Shown here: positions 53,762-62,387 of the stretch, piece by piece
How the letters are laid out: the number at the start of each line of letters is the position of its first letter
Position numbering within the stretch: position 1 is the stretch's first letter
Origin: DATKCN01 sp035513175
GTDB taxonomy: Bacteria; Chloroflexota; Chloroflexia; Thermomicrobiales; CFX8
Assembly: GCA_035513175.1 (NCBI GenBank)
Contig: DATKCN010000294.1
Coordinates: 1-62,387, forward strand
DNA: 62,387 nucleotides
Direction: 5' to 3'
Notes under the pieces: generated by a model
What the model was told of the DNA's origin: nothing
Databases searched by the model: none
What the model saw: only the letters and a program-made list of their open reading frames with translations
Program-made: the position numbers and the translations under genes

Positions 53762-54670
53762 TTGTCCAGGCCGCTGCTGCTCGACGTTGACACCGGAGTG
53801 GACGACGCGATCGCCATTGCTCTGGCCACCCGACTCGTTGACCACTCGCTCGTAGCGGTCACGACCGTTGCTGGAAACGTACCGATCGAGTTCGCCACGG
53901 ACAACACGCTGAAAGTGCTCGCATGGCTCAAGCAGGACATCCCCGTCTACCGCGGAGCCAGCGAGCCGCTCGTGCGCGCGCTGCACACGGCTCGTGAGCA
54001 CCACGGTCATGACGGGCTGGGTGGCTGGACGCTACCATCCGCGCAAACCGGCGTTCAGGAGCAGACTGCGCCGGAAGCTATCGTTCGGCTTGCCCGCGAG
54101 CACAGGGGCGACATCACCTTCGTTTTTGTTGGCCCGCTGACCAACCTCGCGATCGCGCTGAATCTCGAACCTCGTATCGCCGACTGGGTTCACCGGCTCG
54201 TCATCATGGGAGGCGCGTTCTTTGGCCCTGGAAACGTCACGTCCGATGCAGAATTCAACATCTTCGTCGATCCTGAGGCAGCGGCAGCCGTGGCTCGCTC
54301 AGGCGTGCGCGCGACGTGGGTCGGGCTCGACGTGAGTCATCAGACGTCGATCTCGTCCGGACAGTGGGCTCGGCTGGCGGGCCCCGACGAGGGTGGATTG
54401 ACACTGGTCAGGGAAGTCACGCGCCAAGCGTTGACTGAGTTGGGACGCGCGGCAATCCATTTGCATGATCCGCTCGCGGTCGCAGTGGCCGAGCGACCGC
54501 AGATCTGCACATATTTCACCGGCGACGTTGGGATCGACACCGGACACGTACAACGCGGGAAGACCCGCGTCACAACATCGGTTGGCCCGACTGCTTCCGC
54601 GAACGTCGCGCGCGAGGTCGATCAACACGGGTTCGACACCGTGCTTCGAATGTTGGTCGATCGTTCGTGA
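53762..54670 (+). CDS. Nucleoside hydrolase (IunH/RihA family)
   Basis: 302 residues from TTG 53762 with CAGGA about 6 bases upstream. Calcium-binding Asp cluster in LLLDVDTGVDDAIAIAL, the substrate-binding VGPLTNLAIAL and MGGAFFGPGNVT, NIFVDPEAA, and the His-Asp in LHDPLAVAVAE. Such enzymes split ribonucleosides into ribose and base; a purine or pyrimidine preference cannot be read. The enzyme probably acts in nucleoside salvage. It sits between the ThDP enzyme and a degenerate AAA-like gene, all on one strand with gaps of 13-24 bases. Confidence 0.9.
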   Translation: MSRPLLLDVDTGVDDAIAIALATRLVDHSLVAVTTVAGNVPIEFATDNTLKVLAWLKQDIPVYRGASEPLVRALHTAREHHGHDGLGGWTLPSAQTGVQEQTAPEAIVRLAREHRGDITFVFVGPLTNLAIALNLEPRIADWVHRLVIMGGAFFGPGNVTSDAEFNIFVDPEAAAAVARSGVRATWVGLDVSHQTSISSGQWARLAGPDEGGLTLVREVTRQALTELGRAAIHLHDPLAVAVAERPQICTYFTGDVGIDTGHVQRGKTRVTTSVGPTASANVAREVDQHGFDTVLRMLVDRS

Positions 54671-54694
54671 CTTTGACGCCTTGACGACGAATGG

Positions 54695-55348
54695 GTGAAC
54701 GTACACAATGACACCGGACTGTTTTCTATCCTGCCTGGAACGGATGTGTGCGACGTGTTAGCCGGAGCTCAACTGATCGATCAGGTTCCTCTACAGGATG
54801 TGGACCTGTTGCAGCGCTTGAACCACTATTTCTCGACGCTAGACTTTCGCTTGCGCCAGGGCCAGGGATGGGTCATTTACAACACCGCCGGGACGCGTGC
54901 TGGCAGGATCACGCGGTTTCTGCATCAGGCGCTCCAGACTGCTGATGTTCCGTTCAGCCATTACTTCCTTCCGTGGCGGGACTTTGCGCTGACATCGTAT
55001 CTGGTCGAGGTCGAGCTGCGAGACGTGGACGGTCGAGACCACACGCTGACCGATCGTGTCAAGCATGAATATGCGATTGCCACGAACGTGTCGCGGCAGA
55101 CGCTTGCGCGGATGGTGACTGCCGATTTATTGATATTGAGCGGGCTCGCTCCGCAACATCAGCACGAGGTCTCGTATCTCGACGAGACGATCGAGCGCAG
55201 GTACAAAGGACGCCTTGCGACCATACTGCTGACGCCGGGGCAACCTCACGAGTTGGCGCTGAGCGTCAGCCAGCTGGCAGACGAAGGCGAGCAGACCTGG
55301 CTCCGCCTGGCGACACGTCTGTACGAAACCAACCTCATCGCCGTCTGA
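54695..55348 (+). CDS. Degenerate DnaC/IstB-like ATPase fold, no Walker A lysine
   Basis: 217 residues, GTG start 24 bp after the nucleoside hydrolase. Not recognised by name, but its pattern fits a DnaC/IstB-type AAA core: the place of the P-loop (about 59-72) reads GWVIYNTAGTRAGRITRFL, lacking the GK[ST]; the Walker B strand reads ADLLILSGLAP (143-153) without the Asp pair; and LDETIERRYKGRLATILLT (162-180) matches the stretch of DnaC/IstB that precedes sensor 1. Nucleotide hydrolysis is therefore unlikely. It might be a structural or regulatory descendant. The alternative is a chance likeness, since similarity is by eye only. Confidence 0.5.
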   Translation: MNVHNDTGLFSILPGTDVCDVLAGAQLIDQVPLQDVDLLQRLNHYFSTLDFRLRQGQGWVIYNTAGTRAGRITRFLHQALQTADVPFSHYFLPWRDFALTSYLVEVELRDVDGRDHTLTDRVKHEYAIATNVSRQTLARMVTADLLILSGLAPQHQHEVSYLDETIERRYKGRLATILLTPGQPHELALSVSQLADEGEQTWLRLATRLYETNLIAV

Positions 55349-55406
55349 TGCGGCACGCGTTGGACAGGTGGAGGATGTTCCTGGCCGGCTTGACGCGCGG
55401 TGGTCG

Positions 55407-56384
55407 TCAGAATGTGCGATCGAGCGCAAGGTCGGCGAAGGCTGAAAGCTGGCGTGCCACATCCTGGTCCGGAAGGCTTGCCAATCGCGCTCGCGCATGA
55501 TCGGCATACTCACGCGCGGCGTCAAGCGCGGCATCAACGGCGCCGGACTCGGCGATCATCGTCGCAACGGCGAGATAGTCTTCATCTGTCACGCCGTCTC
55601 CTGCCACGACTCGGTGCAGTTCGGCTGTCCTTGGGCCTCCCCCGTCGTCTGAGAGGAACAGCATCGTCGGCAACGTGATCGTGCCCTGTCGCAAGTCGAG
55701 GTTTGCCGGTTTCCCGGTTGTGTCGGACATCGCACGCAGGTCGAGCACGTCGTCAACGATCTGAAACGCCATGCCGACTTCGCCGCCAAACGCGCGCAGG
55801 ATCCGAATGTGTTCCTCTTCGGCGCCACTCAGGATCGCGCCCATCTCCGCGGATCCCGCGAACAACGATGCCGTCTTTCCGTAAATGCGCCGCTCGTACT
55901 CCTCGCGAGATTGATCGAGCCGGTGCGCCGTAAAGACTTCTCGGAGCTGACCGTCGCAGATGTCGGCGAGCGTTGAGGCAAACACCGCGACAACCCGTGG
56001 ATTCATCGTCGCGGCCGCCAGAATGGCTGATTGCGCGAACAGATAATCGCCCATGAGGATCACGGTCCCGCTGTCGAACATCGAATTCAGCGTCGGCTGC
56101 CCTCGCCTGAGCTGTGAACGGTCGATCGTGTCATCGTGTACCAGCGACGCGGTATGAAGCATCTCGACACCGGCCGCGGCCGGGATGAGCGCTTCGAGAT
56201 CGTAATCCCACGACTTTGCCGAAAGTAACAGGAGGAGGGGGCGAAGGCGTTTGCCGCCGGAACTGATAATCGCCTGCAGGATTGTGCCAAGCTGGGGAAA
56301 CTCCACTTTTGCAGCAAGGCGCACACGGTCCTCGACGCGAGCCAGATCATCGTGGAGATTCTCGACGACGTCAGCAATCTCCAC
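55407..56384 (-). CDS. Polyprenyl diphosphate synthase (all-trans)
   Basis: 325 residues. Both Asp-rich motifs are intact: the first (FARM) in LVHDDTIDRSQLRRG (D-D-x2-D) and the second (SARM) in FQIVDDVLDLRA. KRLRPLLLLLS is the Lys/Arg pocket for IPP. Length fits a long-chain synthase of the IspB/heptaprenyl type making the side chain of menaquinone. Product length cannot be read from the sequence. A strong promoter lies upstream on the minus strand (TTGACC, 18 bases, TATAAT). IspG at 17-18 kb belongs to the same isoprenoid route. Confidence 0.93.
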   Translation of the reverse strand: MEIADVVENLHDDLARVEDRVRLAAKVEFPQLGTILQAIISSGGKRLRPLLLLLSAKSWDYDLEALIPAAAGVEMLHTASLVHDDTIDRSQLRRGQPTLNSMFDSGTVILMGDYLFAQSAILAAATMNPRVVAVFASTLADICDGQLREVFTAHRLDQSREEYERRIYGKTASLFAGSAEMGAILSGAEEEHIRILRAFGGEVGMAFQIVDDVLDLRAMSDTTGKPANLDLRQGTITLPTMLFLSDDGGGPRTAELHRVVAGDGVTDEDYLAVATMIAESGAVDAALDAAREYADHARARLASLPDQDVARQLSAFADLALDRTF

Positions 56385-56449
56385 CGTAGCAGCAGATCCG
56401 TTCCTTCGCGAGCGTCAACCGCTCTCCGTGAGAATCGTCACAATGCCAG

Positions 56450-56479
56450 ATTATACGGATCAGCGATTCCGGCGGTCAA
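56450..56479 (-). promoter_or_regulatory. Promoter of the polyprenyl synthase gene
   Basis: Minus strand: -35 TTGACC (56479-56474), an 18-base spacer and a perfect -10 TATAAT (56455-56450). The start codon at 56384 leaves a leader of about 60 bases. Confidence 0.7.
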
Positions 56480-56680
56480 CGCTGCTCGCTTCGTCGCGCT
56501 GTCCCTTGCGTTGTACACTTCGGCCAACAGTGGGCGCGGGCTCTACCCTTGCGGCATGGTGCGTACGATCGAAGGATGGGATTCGAGCCCGCCCTTCGTT
56601 CAGAGTCCGTGCCAAACGGGTGATGATCGGATTATGAGTTCACAACGTAATTCGAGCTCCGCGGCTCCTCGGAGGTGTGA

Positions 56681-58450
56681 TTGATTCCCGAACGAACGCC
56701 ATTTGGCCGGCGACAACGCCGGTGGGACCGCATCAGTTGGTGGTACAGCCTGCTGTTTGCGCTCCCGCTCATCGGGCTGATTGTTACGCTGGCCGTCTCA
56801 GCTGGGGATGATGACTCGCTTACTGGCGTCGTTCTAGACGCGTACACGGGCAGCCCCGTTTCCGGTGCAATCGTTTCGACCGCACATGCGACCGCGACGA
56901 CGAACGGCAGTGGCGAGTTCTCTATTACCGACCTCACCGCGACCACACTGGCCGTCAGCCGCGAGGCATACGAGAGCACCGAGGTAGCCGTTACTGACGA
57001 CGCTGAAAGCATTGAAGTGAGCCTTCGTCCCACGACGGTGAGCGGAATCGTCACCCATCGACGCACCCTTGAGCCGCTATCCGGCATTGAGGTGAGAGCT
57101 GAAGGTCCTAACGGCGAGTCGTTTACGACGATGACCGACGATGACGGGCGATACACACTCGACGATATTCCGGCCGGAGCCACGATCTCAGTTCATTACG
57201 AAGGATTCACGGTCGCGTCCCGCCTCATCGGCGAGGACGTGGATCTTGACTTCGAGATCCGTCCCGACGTGCTGTCAGGACGCGTGACGGATCAGGCGGG
57301 CGTCCCTCTGGAGGGCGCGAGTGTGGCAATTGGTGAGGCAATTGTCACAACTGAGCCTGACGGCACGTTCCGTCTTGGCGCCGTTCCGGAATCGGGGGTC
57401 ATAACCGTCAAGAAAGCCGGGTATCGCGATCTCTCCGGCGAGTTGCCGGAGTCGCTCGTGTTCAATGCCCAACTGGAAGAGTTCAGGGTGAAGGCGATCT
57501 ACGTGACTGCCAACACGGCTGCCCTCGACTACCGGTGGGAAGAAATGCTCGCGGTCGTCGAGAGCACCGAGGTGAACGCGATCGTTCTCGACCTGAAGGA
57601 CTCTGTCGGACTGGTTTACTACGACACCAACGTTGTGATGGCACATGAAATCGGCGCAGTCTCACCAATCCTGGACATCGAACAGCGGCTCGGTGACATG
57701 CAGGAGCGCGGCATTTATACTATCGCGCGCATTGTCGTCTTTGAAGACCCGCTACTGGCACAAGCTCGTCCCGATCTGGCCATACACGATACCGCCACTG
57801 GCGGTCTTTGGAAGACCTGGAACGGGCTCGCATGGGTGAACGCGCACGAGCGCGAAGTTTGGCACTACAACATCGCGCTTGCCGTCGAGGCCGCGAACCT
57901 GGGATTCGACGAGATTCAGCTTGATTACATCAGGTTCCCATCTGACGGCATGCTCGAATTGGCCGACTATGGTCCCGAATATGCGGACAGCACACGCCTC
58001 GACGCGATCACTGGCTTTCTGGCCGAGATGCAGCAGGCGCTCGCGCCTACCGGAGCCCTGCTCGCGGTCGACATTTTTGGCATCACAATGTGGGAAGAAG
58101 ATGATGGCGGCATTGGGCAGAATTTCGCGGCGATTGCGCCGTTCGTTGATGTCGTCTGCCCGATGATCTATCCATCACACTTCTATCCGGGAGCGATCGG
58201 ACTGGACATTCCAAACAATCACCCGTACGAGGTGATATACACCAGTCTCATGAGCGGCGCGGCGATGGTGCCGGAAGCCCGCGAGAAACTGCGACCATGG
58301 CTTCAGGACTTTTCGTATGGCGAGGGCATTGAGTACGGAGACATCGAGGTGCTCGCGCAGATTCGGGCCGCGGACGACTTCGGAGCTAATGGCTGGATGA
58401 TTTGGAACCCTGGCAACGAGTACCGCCTGGGTTCCTTCAACGGATCGTAA
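56681..58450 (+). CDS. DUF4015 putative glycoside hydrolase with carboxypeptidase-regulatory repeats
   Basis: 589 residues from TTG 56681, directly after GGAGGTG. One helix (about 21-42, SWWYSLLFALPLIGLIV) anchors it with the rest outside. Three carboxypeptidase-regulatory-like beta domains follow (about 45-115, 118-190 and 192-265; each begins L-x-G-x-V and has a DGxF/Y turn). From about 270 to the end is the DUF4015 barrel (PF13200): AIYVTANTAALDYRWEEM, AIVLDLKDSVGLV, YIRFPSDG, VDVVCPMIYPSHF and WNPGNEY. Catalytic acidic residues are likely in DEIQLDYIRFPSD. The beta repeats may bind carbohydrate or proteins. It lies beside the divergent polyprenyl synthase. Confidence 0.87.
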   Translation: MIPERTPFGRRQRRWDRISWWYSLLFALPLIGLIVTLAVSAGDDDSLTGVVLDAYTGSPVSGAIVSTAHATATTNGSGEFSITDLTATTLAVSREAYESTEVAVTDDAESIEVSLRPTTVSGIVTHRRTLEPLSGIEVRAEGPNGESFTTMTDDDGRYTLDDIPAGATISVHYEGFTVASRLIGEDVDLDFEIRPDVLSGRVTDQAGVPLEGASVAIGEAIVTTEPDGTFRLGAVPESGVITVKKAGYRDLSGELPESLVFNAQLEEFRVKAIYVTANTAALDYRWEEMLAVVESTEVNAIVLDLKDSVGLVYYDTNVVMAHEIGAVSPILDIEQRLGDMQERGIYTIARIVVFEDPLLAQARPDLAIHDTATGGLWKTWNGLAWVNAHEREVWHYNIALAVEAANLGFDEIQLDYIRFPSDGMLELADYGPEYADSTRLDAITGFLAEMQQALAPTGALLAVDIFGITMWEEDDGGIGQNFAAIAPFVDVVCPMIYPSHFYPGAIGLDIPNNHPYEVIYTSLMSGAAMVPEAREKLRPWLQDFSYGEGIEYGDIEVLAQIRAADDFGANGWMIWNPGNEYRLGSFNGS

Positions 58451-58463
58451 CAAGCGCGATCAG

Positions 58464-59444
58464 GTGAGCGGCCGGGATGCCCGACTTCGACACTTCCGGA
58501 ACAGATTTATGACGCCAAACGTCGAAACAGTGCATGGTCGAGTAGCTCCCTCTACGGCATCGCCGTCACGTCGCGCGGTTGTGACTAGCGCGTTGCGTGC
58601 GCTCCGACCGAAGCAGTGGACGAAGAATGCGCTTGTCTTCGCGGCGCTCGTGTTCGACCATCAACTGTTCGATCCGTCTCGCCTCGCGACGGTCGTCGGA
58701 GCTTTCGCATGCTTTTGTATTGCAAGCAGCGCCGTCTATCTGATCAACGATATCCACGACATCGAGTCTGATCGTCAGCACCACCGAAAGCGGCTGCGCC
58801 CCATCGCTGCTGGCCATATCTCTCCGACGAGTGCCTGGAGCATGGCCGTACTGCTCAGCGTCACTGCGCTTGTCGGAGCCATACTGCTGCGACCCGCGTT
58901 TGCGGGCATCGTTGCCGCCTATCTGCTGTTGATGGTCGTCTATACCTACGTGCTCAAGGATCTCGTTATCGTCGATGTCTTTACCATCTCGGCGGGATTC
59001 CTTCTGCGAGCTGCCGGTGGAGCCGTCGTATTGTCCGTGCCGATCAGCCCGTGGCTGTACGTCTGTACGATTCTCCTGTCGCTGTTCATCGGATTCGCCA
59101 AACGTCGCCATGAGCTTCAACTGTTAGAGGAAAGCGCGGGAGCCCACCGTCGAAATCTGAACGACTATTCGTCGAACTTGCTCGACCAGTTCATCTTGAT
59201 TGCTGCAGCCGCGACGGTGATGGCATATGCGCTCTACACGTTTACCTCCCCCAGCCTGCCGGATTCCCACGCGATGATGGTCACGATTCCCTTCGTGCTG
59301 TACGCGATGTTCCGCTACCTGTTCCTCGTTCACCGCCGTGACGAGGGCGGCTCGCCCGAGCAGATGCTGTTGAGCGACTTGCCCCTTCTGACTTGTATTA
59401 TTCTCTGGGGAGTGGTGACGATCGTAATTCTGTATGCGTCCTGA
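58464..59444 (+). CDS. UbiA-family prenyltransferase, decaprenyl-phosphate phosphoribosyltransferase-like
   Basis: 326 residues (or 311 if ATG 58509 is used). The UbiA signatures are present: LRPKQWTKNALVFAALVFD at the first helix, NDIHDIESDRQHHRKRLRPIA (N-D-x2-D-x3-D) and the second motif in YSSNLLDQFILIAAA. About eight helices. The RPKQWxKN start and the RP-x-AAG region are typical of DPPR synthase, which makes decaprenylphosphoryl-phosphoribose for arabinan synthesis; other UbiA enzymes make quinones or hemes. It follows the DUF4015 gene by 13 bp, and probably shares its transcript. Confidence 0.85.
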   Translation: MSGRDARLRHFRNRFMTPNVETVHGRVAPSTASPSRRAVVTSALRALRPKQWTKNALVFAALVFDHQLFDPSRLATVVGAFACFCIASSAVYLINDIHDIESDRQHHRKRLRPIAAGHISPTSAWSMAVLLSVTALVGAILLRPAFAGIVAAYLLLMVVYTYVLKDLVIVDVFTISAGFLLRAAGGAVVLSVPISPWLYVCTILLSLFIGFAKRRHELQLLEESAGAHRRNLNDYSSNLLDQFILIAAAATVMAYALYTFTSPSLPDSHAMMVTIPFVLYAMFRYLFLVHRRDEGGSPEQMLLSDLPLLTCIILWGVVTIVILYAS

Positions 59445-59461
59445 ATTGAATCATTTCGCAT

Positions 59462-59509
59462 CGACTCCTTGAGTCGCGGGTTGTCAGACTTCTATATGCT
59501 TGCTATACT
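59462..59509 (+). promoter_or_regulatory. hsp20-lon promoter with adjacent inverted repeat
   Basis: -35 TTGTCA (59481-59486), a 17-base spacer and -10 TATACT (59504-59509): a near-consensus housekeeping promoter. Just upstream lies the inverted repeat CGACTC-CTT-GAGTCG (59462-59476), which contains CTTGAGT, the left half of the HspR-binding HAIR element; the right half is not convincing. It could be an operator or the end hairpin of the preceding gene. Confidence 0.6.
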
Positions 59510-59597
59510 ATTCTTGTTCTGCCAGCACGTTGATTGCACGTCGATTGCGGTGGAGAGACGTTGCTCGCGCCCAACGCGGTTATGAAGGGTAGTGCAG

Positions 59598-60053
59598 ATG
59601 CTGGTGATTCAAAAGCGAAGCGATCGAAGCATAGAGCGCATTCAGCACGAGATGGAAGATCTCTTCCACGAGATGGTGTCGGGCGGACAGCCGATCCGTG
59701 TGCGGATCTCCAGCGCGTCGCGCCCGGCATGGCGTCCTCCGATTGAGGTCTACGAGACTGAATCGTCGCTGGTCGTGCTCTCTGAAATTGCTGGCCTCAC
59801 CGAAGCCGAGTTCGAGGTGATCGTTGATGACTCGGTGCTGACCATTCGGGGAGAGCGATTGCCAGTGTCGTGTGACGATCGACGGATCGTGCATGAGATG
59901 GGCATCAGGTACGGGACGTTCGCGGCGGACATCTACCTTCCATTTACCGTCGAGCATGACGCGGTGGCAGCAACCTATGACAACGGACTCTTGCGCATCG
60001 AGTTGCCGCGCGGCGTCGCGACGCAAGTGAACGTGTCGGGCCCCGGACACTGA
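59598..60053 (+). CDS. Hsp20/alpha-crystallin small heat-shock protein
   Basis: 151 residues from ATG 59598 with AAGGG 8 bases upstream; a GTG 6 bases earlier is less well placed. The alpha-crystallin domain (about 45-140) runs from RPPIEVYETESSLVVLSEIAG to the conserved YDNGLLRIELPR (A-x-x-x-x-GLL). The N-terminal arm has MEDLFHEMV. Small heat-shock proteins hold unfolding proteins for refolding or degradation; the lon gene lies 73 bp downstream with no promoter seen between, so chaperone and protease are probably co-transcribed. Confidence 0.94.
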   Translation: MLVIQKRSDRSIERIQHEMEDLFHEMVSGGQPIRVRISSASRPAWRPPIEVYETESSLVVLSEIAGLTEAEFEVIVDDSVLTIRGERLPVSCDDRRIVHEMGIRYGTFAADIYLPFTVEHDAVAATYDNGLLRIELPRGVATQVNVSGPGH

Positions 60054-60126
60054 CGTTCTCAGCAACAAAGACATCGCGCCGCAGACGGTTCGACCCGCCG
60101 CGTCGATGGATAGCAAGGAGGCTATC

Positions 60127-62387
60127 GTGAATGAAGATATAACAACCAGCGCCTCGGACGAGCTCGTCCCAGACGCCGAGCAAGTTGAAGAAGATGTGAC
60201 CGTGAATTCCGCATCCGCGGTGGTTCCGGTGCTGCCGCTACGTGGAACCGTTGTGTTCCCAATGACGATAGTGCCACTTGCAGCCGCACATCCGCGCTCG
60301 CTGCGCCTGATCGATTCAGTCGCCGCTGGCGATCGCACCGTTGTGCTCGTGCTGCAGAACGACGCCGAGCAGGATGCAGCTGGACCGGGTGAGACGCGTG
60401 AGATCGGCACGCTGGCAACGATTCACCAGATGATGCGCGTGCCAGACGGTAGCGTCAGGCTCGCTGTCCAGGGCGTTCGCCGCGTGCGAATCAACGAGTG
60501 GGTGTCTGAGGAACCGTACCTCACGGCGATCGTCAACGACCTGCCGGAGATCAGCGACGACAGCATCGAGTCCAGGGCGTTGATGCGTTCTACCGTTGAG
60601 TTGTTTCAGCGACTCGTCAGCCTCGTGTCGAATTTGCCGGATGAGCTGATCACCGCCGCCCTCAATGTGGATGAGCCGCTACAGCTCGTGTATCTGGTTG
60701 CCACGAATCTGCGGATGGAGCCGAACCAGCGCCAGGAGATGCTGGAGCTCAACTCCGTGCAGGAAAAGCTGCAATTCGTCGCGCGATTCATGACTAAGGA
60801 GCTCGACCTTCTTGAGTTGGGGAAAAAGCTTCAGGGTGATGTACAGGAGGAGCTTGGCAAGACTCAGCGCGAGTATTATCTGCGCGAGCAATTGAAGGCG
60901 ATCCAGCGCGAGCTCGGCGAGGCCGACGGTCAAGTGGCCGAAGTGAGCGAGTTGCGCGAAAAGATCGAGGCAGCCGCACTGCCCGAGGAGGCCCTCAAGG
61001 AGGCGAACCGCGAGCTGGATCGGCTGTCGAAGCTCCCTCCTGCCGCCGCAGAGTACGGGGTTATCAAGACGTACCTCGATTGGCTCGCGTCACTTCCGTG
61101 GCAGGTGTCCACCGAAACGGAAATCGACGTGAAGACTGCCAAGGAGATCCTCGATCGCGACCACTACGACATGGAGCAGGTGAAGGATCGCATCCTTGAG
61201 TACCTCGCGGTTCGCCGGCTGCGCCAGGAGCGCGACGCTGAGGACGGCGCAGAGCAACGCCGTGGGGAGCCGATACTGTGCTTCGTCGGACCTCCCGGGG
61301 TGGGAAAGACCTCGCTGGCTCAAGCAATCGCCGAAGCGCTCGGCCGGAAATTCACGCGCATGTCCCTGGGCGGCGTGCGGGACGAGGCCGAAATTCGCGG
61401 GCACCGTCGCACATACATCGGCGCGATGCCTGGGCGCATCATTCAGGCGATCCGACGCGCCGGGGCTAACGACCCCGTGTTCGTGCTCGACGAGGTCGAC
61501 AAGCTTGGCTCTGACTGGCGCGGCGATCCGTCGTCCGCGTTGCTGGAGGTTCTCGACCTCGAACAGAACGATACGTTCCGAGATCACTATCTCGATGTCC
61601 CCTTCGATCTGAGCAAGGTGATGTTCGTCACGACCGCCAATCTGCTCGATCCCATCCCGTCGCCGTTGCGCGATCGGATGGAGATTATCCATCTCTCGGG
61701 GTATACGGACGACGAGAAGCTTCACATCGCCAAGCGCTATCTCGTGCCCCGCCAGGCGATAGCGCACGCGCTTCCAGTCGACGGTCCTAATTGGGACGAT
61801 GACGCGATACTGAGGATAATCCAGATGCATACTCGGGAGAGCGGCGTCAGGAATCTGGAGCGTGAAATCGGAACTGTCTGCCGCAAGCTCGCGACGCGCT
61901 TCGCGTCCGGCGGCGAGGTTCCCGAGCGGATCACCGTCGAGCACGTACGTGAGTTCCTCGGGCGTCCGAAGTTCTTCTACGAAGAGCTCGCGACGCGCAC
62001 GTCCCTTCCTGGCGTCGCGATCGGTGTCGGTGTCACGGCAGTTGGCGGGGACATCATGTTCATCGAAACGTCGAAGATGCCCGGACGCGGTTCGTTGACA
62101 ATCACGGGCCAGCTTGGCGACGTGATGAAGGAGTCAGCCCAGGCAGCGATGTCGTTCGTGCGGGCCCGAGCGTCTGACCTCGGTATCGACGACGGCATGT
62201 TCAGCGAAACCGACGTTCACGTACACGTTCCGGCGGGGGCCACTCCAAAGGACGGCCCTTCCGCAGGCGTCGCACTGACGACTGCCCTGGTGTCGCTCTT
62301 GACCGGCATTCCTGCCAACGAGGATGTCGCCATGACTGGTGAGGTCACATTGCGTGGGCAAGTGCTTCCTGTTGGGGGCATAAAGGA
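60127..62387 (+). CDS. lon: Lon protease (endopeptidase La), 3' partial
   Basis: GTG 60127 with AAGGAGG 5 bases upstream; 753 codons are seen before the window ends. The N-terminal LonN domain starts VVPVLPLRGTVVFPM (about 35). The AAA module has Walker A GPPGVGKTS (about 388-396) and LGGVRDEAEIRGHRRTYIGAMPG. The protease domain has the catalytic Ser712 in PKDGPSAG and the Lys753 in LPVGGIK, which is the final complete codon; about 40-60 residues are likely missing. A short acidic leader of 30 residues precedes LonN. This is a soluble bacterial (type A) Lon, with no membrane insertion. Confidence 0.96.
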   Translation, partial: MNEDITTSASDELVPDAEQVEEDVTVNSASAVVPVLPLRGTVVFPMTIVPLAAAHPRSLRLIDSVAAGDRTVVLVLQNDAEQDAAGPGETREIGTLATIHQMMRVPDGSVRLAVQGVRRVRINEWVSEEPYLTAIVNDLPEISDDSIESRALMRSTVELFQRLVSLVSNLPDELITAALNVDEPLQLVYLVATNLRMEPNQRQEMLELNSVQEKLQFVARFMTKELDLLELGKKLQGDVQEELGKTQREYYLREQLKAIQRELGEADGQVAEVSELREKIEAAALPEEALKEANRELDRLSKLPPAAAEYGVIKTYLDWLASLPWQVSTETEIDVKTAKEILDRDHYDMEQVKDRILEYLAVRRLRQERDAEDGAEQRRGEPILCFVGPPGVGKTSLAQAIAEALGRKFTRMSLGGVRDEAEIRGHRRTYIGAMPGRIIQAIRRAGANDPVFVLDEVDKLGSDWRGDPSSALLEVLDLEQNDTFRDHYLDVPFDLSKVMFVTTANLLDPIPSPLRDRMEIIHLSGYTDDEKLHIAKRYLVPRQAIAHALPVDGPNWDDDAILRIIQMHTRESGVRNLEREIGTVCRKLATRFASGGEVPERITVEHVREFLGRPKFFYEELATRTSLPGVAIGVGVTAVGGDIMFIETSKMPGRGSLTITGQLGDVMKESAQAAMSFVRARASDLGIDDGMFSETDVHVHVPAGATPKDGPSAGVALTTALVSLLTGIPANEDVAMTGEVTLRGQVLPVGGIK

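Overview
The window is an ordinary, densely coded chromosomal segment. There are no insertion sequences, prophage, rRNA operon or CRISPR array, and about 55 protein genes were recognised. GC is high, starts GTG and TTG are common, and several promoters are visible as TATAAT/TATACT-type -10 boxes. The gene set suggests a Chloroflexota bacterium, perhaps Thermomicrobia-like. Pointers are a Rieske/cytochrome b-type menaquinol complex ending in a di-heme cytochrome c, Thr-Pro-rich linkers in an extracytoplasmic anti-sigma factor, a fused homocysteine methyltransferase/MTHFR, a FusA2-type EF-G, decaprenyl-phosphate phosphoribosyltransferase, and a T-box in front of thrS. This placement is an inference from gene content; no marker tree could be run.

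Layout. 1-2.35 kb: end of a cytochrome bc-type complex (cytochrome b C-terminal half, Rieske, di-heme c, and a 39-residue one-helix peptide). 2.4-10.7 kb: mostly minus strand, reading right to left fusA2, an RNase H, a peroxiredoxin-like gene interrupted by an in-frame TGA, an unknown gene, tRNA-Val(GAC), a T-box leader, thrS and an AI-2E-family permease. 10.9-14.9 kb: M42 peptidase facing coaX, queG and a PfkB kinase. 15-19.7 kb: two-component pair convergent with rseP-ispG. 19.9-25.5 kb: ald, xer recombinase, glyS, parB and a CPBP protease, the last two divergent around a palindrome. 25.7-27.8 kb: ECF sigma factor with a very large anti-sigma factor. 28-34.2 kb: HMT-MTHFR, rplS, rnhB, yraN, moaB, hisS, ending in a strong hairpin. 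34.2-41.7 kb: glycosyltransferase, PIG-L deacetylase, M24 and M20 peptidases, O-antigen ligase, DapA-like enzyme, YfcE phosphodiesterase. 41.8-48 kb: S1-domain protein, clpC, radA. 48-55.3 kb: murG, then lspA-rluD-glycerate kinase (4-bp overlaps) and a ThDP enzyme-nucleoside hydrolase-degenerate AAA operon. 55.4-62.4 kb: polyprenyl synthase, DUF4015 hydrolase, UbiA-type transferase, hsp20 and lon (cut by the window end).

The strongest unusual signal is at 7632-8156. The in-frame TGA falls exactly on the first Cys of the thioredoxin-fold motif (W-U-D-H-C) and a SECIS-like hairpin lies just downstream, so the gene looks like a selenoprotein rather than a pseudogene. Next come the thrS T-box, which shares its transcriptional direction with an upstream tRNA-Val, the palindrome between the two divergent TATACT boxes of parB and the CPBP gene, and the DnaC/IstB-like protein that has lost its Walker A lysine.
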